Assembly (NCBI GenBank): GCA_963969595.1
Contig: OZ018413.1
Location: 5,794,711-5,858,710, forward strand
Direction of reading: 5' to 3'
DNA length: 64,000 nt
Origin: Neckera pumila
Taxonomy: Eukaryota; Streptophyta; Bryopsida; Hypnales; Neckeraceae
Shown: piece by piece, positions 1 through 13,088 of the stretch
Position numbering within the stretch: the first letter of the stretch is position 1
Layout of the letters: each line of letters begins with the position of its first letter
Made by a program: the position numbers and the translations under genes
Notes under the pieces: generated by a model
Told to the model about the DNA's origin: nothing
The model's input: the letters and a program-made list of their open reading frames with translations, nothing else
The model's database searches: none

Positions 1-3000
1 AAATAGAGAAAACAAGACAAACCCTTTATACAAGTGGGATGCCAAGAGGTAAGAAAAACCATATGGGATATATAAAATGCATAAATTGTATTACAAATAG
101 AAGTTGCATGGAGATGTCGTGGAGGACATGCAAGATGCAGTCATCTAACATGCAAACATCAACTATGACAGTCAAGCGTCCGCTCCAATAAATATCTATT
201 TCAATGAATAGGCACTGAAGAGGACAGTCGCATGCAAGACAAAATGCACGATGTTTTTTGGGACGTCTATGTAGTTGTTTAAATGTCTAGGAAGACATCA
301 AAAAAAAATAGTGCAGAGAAGGGGCTCCAGTAGGCCCCTATGCCCTCCTTCAATGCCACGTCAGCAAAGAGAACTGCCACGTCAATTCATTTCCATGCCA
401 CGTCAGATGCATTTTTTTATTTTTTTTTTTATGGGCAGGCCGTTTGGCTGTCCTTCCCTATTTTTTTGAACTTGGATAGGTGTTTTACTGTTGACTGAAG
501 TAATTCTCGCTGACTTACCCGCAATCAAAACTATAGACCTTGCTGACATGGCAATCCATGTTTTTTTTTACGTTGGAAAAAACGAATGCCTGTCACGGTT
601 TGGTGTCTACTTTAACAAACTGCCCTTTAGAGCATCAGATTGTTTTCACCAAAATCAGCGCGTACTCTCTGCAACATCGACAGGAATCCCATACTTCAGG
701 CCACTTTGCCGTAGACAATCTCGTGTCCTAAAAAACATCCACGTCAGAGCCAGGACACCAATAAAGACACGGCTTTCTTATAGTGATAGTATGAATTAGA
801 TGTAAAGTTTTGAAGTGACCAACCCCTAAAGCATTTGGTATTGTTGGGCAAATTATTTGGCCCGGAATATGGTGCTTTGAGGACCTATACAACGTGTGAT
901 GGAATCAACCAATGGGCTACCTTGTAGTGGAAGGAGTTCACCACAACATGCCAATATTGTATAAAAGAAGGAATATGAGATACGCCTTTCAATTTTGAAT
1001 ATTTGTGACCTGAGGTGCACAAATGCAAGTTGCAACAACTTGGCCAACAAGGAAAAGGCCTAAATCCAAAGAAAAAAGTATAGAATATATTTTGGTTTCT
1101 ATTAGGTAGAGAGTTGGTGGAATTGAGACGGCTCAGAGTGCCCCACTTTTTATTGGTTTGTACAATCCTAAAGCAAAATCATGGATAACAAGGGATTATT
1201 TTTTCCCTAAATGAGTTGTGGTTGCTATTATTGTGGTTGCAAGTTAGGCCGTTTGGCAAGCAATATGGCATTTACCAAAGCCCAAAAGTCAGTCTATAAT
1301 GGAAATGAAATTGACATAAAAAGGTACAAATGACAAGGGCTTGAAATGTCAAGGCCATAAATTTTCATATTCTTTAACCCCTTAAAGACTACAAGGAACA
1401 CCTTCTCCAAATTTTAGGTCCAAATCTCAAAGTATGGAATTTGCAATCAGTACCCATACATCTCCTGTGAAAATCAAATACATTCATGACATAGTATTCG
1501 AAATTCAATATGCCCAACAAAATTAATCCTTAGAGAACCAAAACTGTCTTATTTACTACCGTTTTCTATAAATGCACATTTTCATGCATCCTAGCACCCC
1601 TCCCATGGCCTGAAATTTTTTCTAATGACTTACTGATGTTGGTGACTTCTCCAATAACAAAATACAGGTTATTATTATTATGATCCTTAAACCAATACTC
1701 AAGAATTTGTCTATTATCAAAGCTACCATTTATTGCATTCATTGGTATTGCAAACAGCCATCTTATAAAGTTGTGGTAGAGACGTTCTTACTTATGAGTT
1801 TGCAAAGGTTTTACAAATATGAATAATTATCAAAGCATAAATTGCAAAATTCTTATGGTATTTGATTCATTCAAAAGTAATAGTGTACATTTTAAGTTGC
1901 TTCAACACTTCTCAATTTTAACAAATCTTGAGCTTGTTTAATGTATTAAATTTTTATTTGAGAATTATTTTATGTTTGAATGAATGTATAAATGTATATG
2001 TGAATTGATGACTATACTCATTTATCAATCTATTAGTATCACTAGTAAGGTAAGTAATGACACTATTTGTATTGTTTTGGAATGTATAGCAAATGGATTT
2101 GGTCAACAAGTGTGCTTTAAAGATAGAGTTGTAAAAAATTGATTATCTACAAATAGTAGATAAATCTTTAACATTTTTCTTCTATTTTTTTAAAGGTTTT
2201 ATGACACATAAAAAGAGTGGTAACTTAAAAACCTATCAGTATTTAGTAAATGTTTACAAATTCACACCTTAATCATGTGGACTCCCAAGGTGTTTACTAA
2301 GATACATAGCATTCCTCTATCAATTAGTGGAAAAAACTAACAAAATAATTAAAGTTGTCTAACATGAGAACCCTGCTCAAATACTTATTTGGATACTTTT
2401 AGGACTTAGACCATTATGTATATGCACATTTAGTTTTATAAAAGCCTTGCTAGTTTATTAAAAGGCATAATTATATTGCTCTTATAAAAAAAATGCTTTA
2501 GATTGCATCAAACTCGTTGCTACAAGGCCTACAAAGACATTATGCATCAATAGGTTCTTAGTCTCTTAGTAATTTTGATGAATACCATATTTTAATTGAA
2601 TGTCAGTTCAGCACAAAATAACTATCTTTTGTCCAAAAAATTTCCCATAGTATCTAGCATTGACTAACACCCATAACATTCTTAATCAGCTTAAATTATT
2701 CTTCCTTAGAAGATGGATAATGCCTCCCTATATACCCCCGTATATGCCTAGGAGTGGTCTTGGTTATAATTTGTAAAAAATCATAGATTGATTTAGAAGT
2801 TGCAATGGTAGTTTCATTAGTTGAGTGAAAAGTTGCAAGAGAGTCATTGGCTAGCTAGGAAGATGCCGTGTTTGGGGCTCCCATTTTTTGTGAAAGCAAA
2901 AAGGGCCTCCCAATGTTGGTTAACAATATTATACTAGGGATTGCCATCATCTATTATAAGTTGTCTTGGAATTCAATTAGGCAAGAGGAAATGCTATTTC

Positions 3001-3215
3001 AATTTGCTATAAAGTCTTTTTTTTTGGAACCAGAACGATGTGACCCTAAGGCTTTGTCCACTCCAACCAAATCCTGACCTCGACCCTGACGTATTGTGTA
3101 TAGAATAAATGTGGTTGTAAACATGATTTGGACACTCAGAATGCCAAAGTCGATGTCATAGTCTCAGTCCAAAGGACATAGCCAACAAATGAAAAGAGCC
3201 CCATTACATTCACAA
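1..3215. other. AT-rich intergenic DNA, no gene seen
   Basis: No open frame here has plant-protein character; the few short frames are low-complexity. The only structure I see is three copies of the short motif GCCACGTCA between about 355 and 411, next to T-rich runs. The stretch around 1600-1630 ends in a TCTAATG motif like the ends of the TIR elements described elsewhere, and may be an old fragment of one. Confidence 0.6.
355..411. repeat. three short GCCACGTCA repeats
   Basis: The nonamer GCCACGTCA occurs three times in under 60 bases with unequal spacing. ACGT cores are known bZIP binding sites in plants, but no gene starts nearby, and the same CACGTCA motif occurs inside the TIR element at 16.5-16.8 kb. 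A TE-derived origin is therefore more likely than a promoter. Confidence 0.5.
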
Positions 3216-3723
3216 CATTAAAGGGGATTTGGAGGCCTTGGGGAGCCGTTTCAGGCCCGTTTCCCAATCTGGACAAATTCAGTGAATGGCGGTACATGGC
3301 TTTTTTTTAATTTTTTAAGAAGTGCCAAAGTGGCAATATAAAAAATTCTAGTGGTGCTCCAAATTTCAACATTCATCCACATATTGGATAGAAATGATTA
3401 CATTAGTACATATCACATGTCTATAATTTAGATTTCATCTATAATCTAGCAATTTCATCTAAATTTTCAGGCATTTTTTCAGGCATTTTTTAGCCAAATT
3501 ATTTTTTTTGGTGCAAATTGGCACCAAAAAGCCAAAAAAAAGCCCTCGTACGGGCATGTCAGAAGTTTGTTTTCAAAAAAAAAAAAAAAATTACCAAAAT
3601 ATAATTTTAACCAAATTTTTTTTTCCCAAAAATGACGTGGCAACTGCTGTGCCATGTCAGCCAGTTGCGTTCCTGCAGTCTGGGAACGCAAGGGAACTTG
3701 CAGTCCCCAAATCACTTCTAATG
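3216..3723. mobile_element. TIR element (MITE-like), family A copy 1
   Basis: The left end reads CATTAAAGGGGATTTGGAGG. The right end, read on the other strand, is CATTAGAAGTGATTTGGGGA, so the ends are imperfect terminal inverted repeats. Inside are a conserved GCCCGTTTCCCAATCTGG block near the left end, long A and T runs, and a CTGCAGTCTGGGAACGCA block near the right end. The same order recurs at 19.2 and 35.6 kb. No transposase is encoded, so it is non-autonomous. I could not define a clean target-site duplication. Confidence 0.6.
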
Positions 3724-6700
3724 GAATAAACACTAAACTATACAACCACCAACGTGATCCGGGTCAGTAACATCCCAACTTACCCCCACCCCCAACAATG
3801 GAGTTGTGACGGTGCCATATATTGTAAACGCTCATATTATTGTGTTCACAAACCAGAGGAAGCTGACTCCAGATAGAATTGAACTTGGGAACGAATTTTG
3901 AGGCCGCAGTGGACTTTCTAACAACCCTAGTACAGTACTTGCTACAGAAAATTCTACCATAATCTAATCCTTGTTAGATCAGCTGCGCAACACCCTTGTA
4001 ACTAGTTCCATCGTTCATGTTGAAAGATTACAGGGTTTTGTACGATCCAGAGGTTCTCAGTCACAACACCTAACAGCAACATCTACAGTCGATTGTTTGT
4101 GGCAAGGAATCACCTAGCAATGTGAGGTAATTAATGTATATGGCAACCATCTAGTACGGTTAGTAGGAGAGAGGTTGTCTGATCGTGGTAGACGTTGCAC
4201 GGCCAAGGGGGATTGACCCTTCTATTGCCCCAAATTTTACCCTTGCAGAAAACACTGAAATTTCTTTATATGCCACATTTGATGAAATTTGCAATTTCTG
4301 AATTCATATTTGCAATCAAAGGCCCTGAATTAGTAAAGGGACATGAAGAAATACAAAATTTGAGCGGCATAAAATAGGGGGCAGTTTTTACATTTACCCT
4401 TCCTATGGGGCAATAGAGGGGTCAGTCCTCCCTAGCCGACATGTCGCACCACTGTTTAGTTCTCTATAGAGGAGATTCCCGTGAGTATTGTCAAATTAAC
4501 CTAGCTTTGGTAAAGTCGCTGAGAGGTTGCTAGAGGTTACCCAGTTAGTACGTACTCATGCTCTCCCGTGCAAAACCAAATGGTGGAAACTTGATCATTG
4601 GTTAGGACTCGTTGGTATATTCTTTTGGAGACCTTGCTTGTATAATTGAGTAGCTCGATCTTTTGAAAAGCCAAGTTAGTTCGATCTAACTTGGACTGGG
4701 ACCTAACCAAAAACAAGTGCTCACGGCCATTCTTCAAAAGCTGTCAAGGCTTCAATCTTTGTTACCTAAAAGACTAATGATTTCTAGGCCCGGATGATAT
4801 AGTTCTAGACCTTAGATTCTTGGTCAAGTAGCCCCAACAAACTAGGAGGATGTGTTATAGTAGACACCTTCTACTTTAATCAATGTTTGATTACAGCTTT
4901 GAAGTTAGAAATGCTTGGCTAACATACAAATATAATCCACTTGACTATGACAATGATTAATCCCTAAAGGACCAAGTGTCCATTCAACGTGCACAAGAAA
5001 TCTCAAGTAGGTTCATACAAAGTCATTTTTGATCAAATGTTCACGAAATTTGGACACAATGTGTAAATATGTACCTCCTTGCTGAAATACTAATTTTTTT
5101 TTCCAATTGGGTGCCTGGATAAAAAGTTATGCTATCCAAAACTTTTGGGTTAGCTTGGGCAACCTGGGAATTTTGGGGGAAAATTTTGCAAAAAAGCTCA
5201 TCAAATTTTGAAATTTGGCATGTATGTAATTAATAAAATATGGCATAGAATTGTCCCTTAAAAAAACAAATTTTAGTCCTCAAATCACATTCTAAGAGGG
5301 GTCAAACTTTGTTAGCTGCATTGGGGCGGTTTCAAGAAAAAACATTTTAAAAAAAAAACATTTTCTTCTAACTTCAAGTTCTATTATCTTGCAATTTGTG
5401 AAGTCAAAATCCTTGAAATTTTGTCCACATATTCCAAATGTTTGTCTCTAACTTTTTTGCAGTTCAAATTTCAAATAAAAAAGTTCCTTATTGCACAAAA
5501 AATCATCAAAAAATGACTAGTGTATTGCCAATTCATTTAACCTCTTTGCATTGTAAGGTGATTTAGTGTAAGCTAGACATCTTGTTTGCTTCTAAAAAAT
5601 TTCATGAGTGAAACTAATATCATACACTTATGAATGATCAAAATTCTCATTATTGTATAGAGCAAAAATTTTACTCTAAGAGAGCCCAAAGTTTGTTGGC
5701 CCTATTTCACAAGAATGAAAAAAAATGTTTTGTTTCTCACTTCAAATCTTATAGTCTTTCAATCCGTGTGGCCAAATGGGCTGAAACTTTTTCCACGCTC
5801 TAGTAAAATACTTCACTTCAATTTTTTACGGTTGAAGTTTTAAGAAAAAAAGTTTTCATTTTCATTTTTGAATATCATACCAAAAAAAAGCATTTTTTGA
5901 CAATGTCTATACTTTGGAAAAAACAACCTCAATCCTTTAGGGGTTAATTTACAACATGTACACTGCAAGATTGTACACTTGAGATTTCTGTACCTCAATG
6001 ACATTTAAACCTATAACACTTCAAAAGCACTTATGCCTTTTTAAACCCCCAAAGGCCCTGGGGCATGTAGGGGTTACTAAATAAATCATTACAAAAATAT
6101 CATCATGGCCAATAGCAGAATGGTCACCCCAGAAAATGTCTATCTGGCACCATTCCCTCCAGTTGTAAGAGTACCCACATGTGGCTGCACTGACCAGAGT
6201 TCAAATTTGGACTGAGGTTTGCCAAAGCGTTGAAATTTCTACTGTCAGCTTGCAAAGTTCGGCCACATGCTTGGATTTGGAGCACTTCAGTTCTGCAGGG
6301 GGCCCAGAATCAACTAAATTAATAGTCTGGCAAGTCTGCTGCACCCAGACATTCCCGGGGACTGTCACAAAACAGTTGGTGTTAAATGCTATGAGGTGCG
6401 TAGTACTGGGTACCCTCTAAACCGCCGCATTTTGCTTCTGTGCCTAGTGACTATTATTGGACTGATCGAATTTTCATGCCTTTCTGTTAACACTTGAAAG
6501 GAGGTTCTAATGTAACAAAGAACGTAACATTTTGAGACCGTATGCAAAAGTTATGAAGGAACAAAGTTTGGTCCTATAATAGTTTCTGCCATGTAGGTGC
6601 ATACTTGATTTGGGAGATGTACATAGAGTGAAGATGGTGGTTTGTGGGCAGTGGTGCATTTTGGGGGTCCCACGTTATCTATTACAAGGGATGACCTTCA

Positions 6701-7493
6701 ATCGAGCATAGTTTGGAGAGTTGCAAAGTACCTATAAGGTAGAATAGCCTATCACCACTCTGATTTGCAATTTGTGTATCTTGTGCAATGCATTGATTGT
6801 TGCTTGGATTTTTGAGTGATGGAATTAGTTGAATTGATTAAAATACTATTAATTTGAATCTAATAAGAATTTGAATTGATATGAATTTTCAAACCAAAAA
6901 TATAAAACCATTAATAGGTGGGGGTCATGACCATCTTAAAAAGATTCAAAATCTATGACCTACCATCCTAATTCCATTTGTAAGTGTTATGAAACCACAA
7001 GTTTTACATTCCAAAAGCACTTCTTTTATTGGCTAAAGTTACAACTTTTTCTAACAAGTACTTGTTCACAATTAAGCTCATCTAAATCAATATTTATTGA
7101 ACCACATCCCAATCAACCTTAAACTGTCTTTAAATAGATGTGATATTGGTGTCATTCCCTAACAATTACTTTGTCCAAAGTACCTGACACACACACTCTG
7201 TAGAAATGGGTGAAAGACTTGGTTTAGATGATGGAATTAAAAGGCAGCGGTCCGACGGACGTCTCCAATTGGGGTAGTCCAACACCCTCGTTAGCATTGA
7301 AAGAACCTCAATTGAGTCCGGCGACGAGGGTTCGAAATTTGGGCCGTTGCCGGGGTGCCATCCCTGAGCTAGTGACAAGAAGGCAAGAACTGATACCACG
7401 ATTGGAGACACTTTTTAAGTGGGCTCTTGCAAACTCAGTTCTAATCCACTTAGCTCTTCTCTTTTCTGTTTTCAAATGTCGTTTTTCTTTCTA
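3724..7493. other. AT-rich intergenic DNA, no gene seen
   Basis: No supported coding region. The phrase TTAATCCCTAAAGGACCAA near 4957 recurs, diverged, near 37.25 kb and 42.19 kb, suggesting scattered remains of one repeat. A segment near 6760-6790 (CCTATCACCACTCTGATTTG...) resembles the end of the fold-back element at 39.2-40.3 kb. Confidence 0.5.
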
Positions 7494-7712
7494 TTTAGTC
7501 CAAACTCACTCCATTGAGGACAAAAGGCGGGTTTGAAACATTTTTTTTTATCTATAAGTCCAATTTTGCTAGTAAAAAACGGACAAGGATTTCTTTATCT
7601 TATTTTCTACCTCCCTTTTAGTCCAAGTCAGCTCCGACTGAGGCGGAAGGATGGATTTTTCTCTTTTATTTTCTATAAATCCAAGTCAGCTTCAACTGAG
7701 GCGGATGGGAAA
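7494..7712 (+). repeat. degenerate tandem repeat
   Basis: Three diverged copies of a module of the form TAxTCCAAxTCAxCTxCxxxTGAGGxxxAAxGG lie near 7496, 7618 and 7676, separated by T-rich filler with TCTATAA. No reading frame is conserved between copies. The function is unknown. Confidence 0.45.
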
Positions 7713-9226
7713 CCACAAAAAAATTATTTCAGATAAATTAATGAACCAAAGACTGAAAATAGGAACCATCAAGGTTCTTAGGTCCACATTTAGATGCTTG
7801 TCGAAGATTTATTCTTGAAGTATTGAATATCTTCACAATTAGTACATGATTGAACTATCTTTTTTCAAATTTCTATTTACTGAGTGATAGGAAATATTGA
7901 CCGTGTGCCCAACAATAGCGATAGCAAGAGACTTAGGGTTCTCACGATTTCTAATCGTACCGTAGATGGCTGCCATATGTGAGCCCCCACGTTCGCACTT
8001 GAGCCTCAGAATTATCTTTTTTTCACTTTTTGCTCATATTTAATATTAATTAGAGTTCAAAAGACGTTATAAGTGTATTCACATGGCGTTTGGACAAAAT
8101 CCCTCAAAACACGGTGAGAATTGTCCAAGAAGTCCGGAAGCGCTCTAGGCACTTCTATTTACTAAAATTAGGTCTACTTAGGTGTTTAAAAGGACATTTA
8201 AGGGTTGGAAGGATATTGAGCCCTGATAGCCCAACCGTAGCACCACCAAATTATAGACTATTGAAGGATTTGACAGGAAAAATAGTATACTTAGAATAGG
8301 AAGACAAAAGATTAGGGAAGAAATCATGAGACAATGCAGGTGAAAATCAGGACCATGACTACGAGCAATCTATGGACAAAGAACAACGATTCTAACCAAG
8401 GAACACGCCAGGAGCGTAACGGTGAAGTCTGGTTGCCAAATTCCCCAGACCAAGAATGATTCCCCCCCGGGAGGGAATTAACCCTATATCCAGAATGATT
8501 CCCCCCCCCCCCCCCCCCCCCTCGAGTTGAAATTAAACTGGAAGGAATTAAATTTGACACTCCTTTGATTAGTGCAAAGAAAGTTGTAAGTTTGTACATG
8601 GCACTTGGAAACTTCCTAGAAGTTGCCCAAAATTTTTTGTAATTTTCCAAATTGCGGAAATGACTCCTTGGAAAGTCAACCGTGTTTTTACGCATTGAGA
8701 AATTCCTAGAAAATTCCAAAGTGGCGGTAAAATCCCACAAAAAAATTGAATAGAATTTTTAGTGCTAATAAAGCACCCGACCAAATTCCATTACATTTCA
8801 ACCCTGACAAGTATCAGAACCGGCGGCATTAACGGATTTTAAAACATTCGTTACGTTGACTGGCACAGCGGGAGCTCCCGATTTCCAGTAGGAGTAAACT
8901 TGGACTCTTTTCTTACTATCTTGGACCTCATTGACAACCCTGGCCAGTCAAAACTTGAAAACAAAATTATCTCCAACAATTGGATTTTCACCCATTTTAG
9001 CAGTACGCTAAACGTTGGTTTTAACATACAAAACGGCCTGAAAATAGGGGGTCTTAGGACTTCTATACTAATTTGGGTCTTCTGAAGACAATGGCGCAAT
9101 TGGTTTAGAGTTTGGAGCATTTCTCCGAAAGTTAGAGTGATCACAGCAATAGTGTAGATTTTAATTAAGTAAATTTGAAATTACCTAAGAAGTAGAATTA
9201 GGAAATTGGGGGGAAGGTGAGGCCTT
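7713..9226. other. intergenic DNA with a C homopolymer
   Basis: No gene is supported. A run of about 20 C residues lies near 8502-8521, preceded by a shorter C run in a repeated AATGATTCCCCCC context near 8455-8468. Such runs are prone to slippage and to sequencing error. Confidence 0.5.
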
Positions 9227-9233
9227 GAGCAAG

Positions 9234-9241
9234 TATATAAG
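9234..9241 (+). promoter_or_regulatory. possible TATA box without a gene
   Basis: TATATAAG is followed about 5-25 bases later by a pyrimidine-rich patch ending CTTTGCACC, the arrangement of many plant core promoters. No convincing ORF follows for several kilobases, so if real it probably belongs to a decayed LTR-type element or a non-coding transcript. The call rests on motif and position only. Confidence 0.2.
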
Positions 9242-11827
9242 GCCTCCTCTTCCCCTCTCTTTGCACCCCTTTTGTATTTTGTTAAGTTGCACCATACGCG
9301 GCCACATTGTCGAGAATTTTGGTATTTTGCCAAAAATTCTTTGTTTTCATTTCAATTCAAGAAATCTTTGCGTTTTCAAGCATATTTTGGCGTCTTTGAG
9401 CTCATTACAAAGGACATGAACGTCCCTTTGTCCTTAGCTTGTCTTCTTTGGTATTTTCAAGCAAGTTTGAACTACTTTGCTTTGGTTGGCATTTTTATTG
9501 CTTTCTTCTTTTAGTACTAACCCCAAAGACATTCTAGCCAGATCTTGGCACCGCCGTTAGTTAGAACTCCTTGGTTTTGTTTTGAACTAAGCGTTGTGGT
9601 ATTTTGAGCCTTTGTGGAGTACTAACAAACTTCCAATTGAGCTTTTTTTAGAGAGAAATTTCACACCTTGGGTTGTTGCAAATTTTCCCTGAAGCCTAGA
9701 CATTGGGAGATGTGGTTTTAAGTGTGGTTTATGTTATTTGGAGTGATTTGGGTGAGATCCAAACCTCTTACTTTGTACTAACCCATTTGTGGATATTTGC
9801 CAAAATTCGGGTCTAAACCCCCCGGACGGCAAAGCTTCGTTCTTGGGTTGAACTTTTTTTTAAGCTTTGTCTTAAGTCTCTTGTTTTAAAATTGGGAATA
9901 ATCCCCCAATACGGCGAAGCTTCGCTTACATATAAATTTTTCCATGTTGTTTTTAGTTTAAAAAAGTCCCCATTTGGAGACCCAAACGATTGGCTAAGCA
10001 ACGGCCTTTGGTTTTTGGAAACCAGTTTTTGGAAACCAATGAAAGCCAGCAGTCGGAAAACCGTCAGGCAGCGGCAGAAGGCCAGCAGGTCGGAATGACC
10101 AGCCAAGCCGGCAGAAGGCAGGTATCTAGATTGCACCGGTAGTGAAACTTTCACATACATCTGGATCCCAGAAAACCAAACTCAGGGATGATGCCTCAGG
10201 GCCCCAAAGTTTGAGTTTTCATTCAAATTTCTCAAGTCCAGTGATTCAGAGTTCGGTAGACAGAAGATTTATTAAAGTTCCTAATTATTCCCAAGGTCCA
10301 GAGGGTGAACTTAGAACTTCATAGCTTCAGAGTCAAGCCAGAGGGCAAGCATCCCCAAAATTTCAGATTTCTCACAGCCCAAAGTGAATTCAAAGACTGC
10401 CATCCAACTAGAGAGGGTGAGGAGAGAGAATTACAAAGAAACCAGAGTCTCAATCAGAAGTGAAGTCCAGCAACTCTGTTGCACCCCCTGTTATCAGATC
10501 GTGAGTCGTTTCCAACTTAGTGTATTTTCAACCTCTGATTCTCTTCAGTTCAAATCAAGTTCAAAATTCCAGATGTTGGTTCCAAGTCCTGTACATAAAA
10601 TTGCAACACGAATTCAAACAAGTGAAGTCCGACTTAAGTGACTATCCCCTGAAAAGAGAGGAACACTTCCTGCTCAATTAATTAGCCCCCCACACACCAA
10701 AAAAAAAATTAATAGCCATTGATCGCTTTTGAAAAAAAATAAAAACACCCCCTTCCCTGCCGTTGATCCCGATACGAATATTATGATACCATACATATAC
10801 CATATATATACGGATAAGAAAAACGGATACGGAAAACAGATATGGAAAACGGATACGGATTATCCCATATCGATTGTCAAATGATTTCGTTTCCAAAAAT
10901 ACAAGACTGAGGGGGGGTGGGGGGGGTGTACTGGGATTTTGAGATTTTCCGATCAAATTGTTTTTCAGAACCCCCCCCCAAAAAAAAAAATGAGGGGTTT
11001 TGAAAAATAATTTGATCTGGAACTTGTTCCTCACTATCTGTTCAAAATACAGGTAACATAACATTAAGTGATAAACATTTGAGTATGCGAGTTAGGTAAA
11101 GAAGTTCCCAAAGCAAAGTTAGATCATTCAGTTGGAATATTTAATTCGTAGTTCGAGACTTGACTTTGGATAAAAGATGAATAGAAAAAACAAAACAAGG
11201 GAATAGTTGACTTTGGAAGATGCTAGATGTTAGTTATTAGTTAGAAGAAGTTAGACAAACTTTGTTTTAGAATTTGGTTGGTTCCAATAGAATTAGCCAA
11301 GAATTTATAGTTAGATTTGATTAAACTTCTTTCAAAATATCTTCCAACCTTGGAATTAGATTTGATTAGATTTGATTTTTACAAAATATCTTCAAAAGAA
11401 AAGAAAATAGACAAAAGAAAAAAAAAGTATTTGGAAGAGAAAGGTTGGGATTTCTAAAATCCATTAAAATGGTTATAAAAAAAAATCAAACGCCAAAGTA
11501 TCAAATATGGAAGATGGAGTTGGAGCGTGCAATTGACCAGTGGGTGGTGTTGTACAATGAGGACAGCAGCAATATTCAGGTTAGTAAGTGATTGTTTTAC
11601 TAAGAATTCTTGCAATTTTTTCCAAAGTTAGTAGATTGTACATTAAACTTTTTGAATTTTAAAGTAAAATTGGAATCCCCATAGGAAATTAAAAAAAAAA
11701 ACGATAGGAATTTTACTAAGACTTTTAAAATTTACTATAGCCAGTACAAAGGATTTACCATAATTAAAGAGAAGTTACTAGAATTTATCCCTAGAAGAAA
11801 AATAGTTGTAAAAAGAGGAAGTTATCA
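9242..11827. other. intergenic DNA, mixed composition, no gene seen
   Basis: The part from 9.3 to 10.65 kb is less AT-rich than its surroundings and carries two similar CGGCxAAGCTTCG modules near 9827 and 9914. The frames are short and unrelated to families I know. Between about 10810 and 10860 the motif AAAACGGATACGG is reiterated. G and C homopolymers occur near 10910 and 10975. The whole could be a dead retroelement, but I see no primer-binding site, gag or pol. Confidence 0.4.
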
Positions 11828-12612
11828 AGAGGAGTCTTTTGGAAATCTTTTAGGAATCTTAGGCTACAAGGTAAAAGTAGCAATTATTTAGAACTTTAGG
11901 ATAAAAAAGTATTACGGAAGAATTTTGATGAACCGGACAACGGTCAAAATTCACCCGTAAACAACAATTATCCAAGAAGTTGAAAGTAAAAAACTTTTAC
12001 CTTTTAGGAATCCTTTAGGAATCTCTTAGGATCTTTTGGAAATCTTTTAGGAATCTTAGGATATGAGGTAAAAGTAGCGATAACTTAGAACTTTAGGGTA
12101 AAAAAGAATTACGGAAGAATTTTGATGAACCGGACAACGGTCAAAATTCACCCGTAAACATCAATTATCCAGGAAGTCAAAAGTGAGAAGCTTTTACCTT
12201 CTTAAAACTTTAAAGTGATGGTGAAAAGATAAGAATATTAATCTCAAGAGATAAAAGTCAAGACTTCAAATTTACCCAATTAGTAAGAGTTAATTGAGAA
12301 TTTATTACTAAGGATAAAAAGAATTATAAAAGGTAATTTATTTATTTAAGAATCAATTAGAAATATTTTAGAAATATTAGAATACAAAGTCAAGGTAGAA
12401 ATAATTTAGAACCTTAAGGTAAAAATACATTATGTGAGAAATTTGATGAACCGACACGGTCAAAATTCACAATAAATAACAATTATTTAGGAAGTCAAAA
12501 GTTAGAACTTTAGGGTGAAAAAGGAATTACGTAGGAATTTTGATGAACCAACGTGGTCAAAATTCAACTATAAATAACATTTAAATCAGGAAGCTAAAGG
12601 TTGAAAGTTTTT
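11828..12612 (+). repeat. diverged tandem array, unit about 100-200 bp
   Basis: A module containing GATGAACCGGACAACGGTCA followed by AAATTCACCCGTAAAC occurs near 11928 and 12124, and in more decayed form near 12445 and 12543 (CGACACGGTCAAAATTCAC; CAACGTGGTCAAAATTCAA). Each is preceded by an AGAACTTTAGGxTAAAAAxGxATTACG block. The first two copies are nearly identical over about 190 bases; the rest have drifted. No ORF runs through it. Confidence 0.65.
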
Positions 12613-13088
12613 ATCTTCTTAAGAATCACAAGCAAAGGTAAAAAGATAAAACATTGATCTCCAAGGATAACAAGAAAATTCCAAATTTATCCCACTAGTA
12701 AGAAGTAGTTGAGAGTTTATCTCAAAGGTTTAAAAGGTTTACCAAAAATAATTTAAGTTAAAATTTCATCCATTATAATTTGCTAGAGATCTCCGTTAAA
12801 GTTAGAATTCTTTGTCATTAAAGAAAAAGCAAAACAAACCCTACAGACTAAGTTATTTTTTCCCATCTTATTGACTAACAACTATTGGACCTCAATTTTG
12901 GCAACTAAAGTCAAAACCAACCGCCAATTCTAACAAGTGGTTCAGTTTGATAATTTTTGATTAAATATTAACCAGTAAACAGTTAGGATTAGGAAAACAA
13001 CAAAGATCCATTGCTTGGAAGGCTCAACTGTATTATAGGTTGTTAGACACCCCTTAGGAGTTCGACCTCACAAATACAAGAACCTCAT

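Noticed and set aside
7328..7345. GGGTTCGAAATTTGGGCC resembling a tRNA T-arm or SINE B box
   Set aside because: No matching A box, acceptor stem or cloverleaf could be drawn around it.
8502..8521. C run considered as a telomere-like or i-motif signal
   Set aside because: A pure homopolymer, not a telomere repeat; similar short G/C runs occur elsewhere in the spacer.
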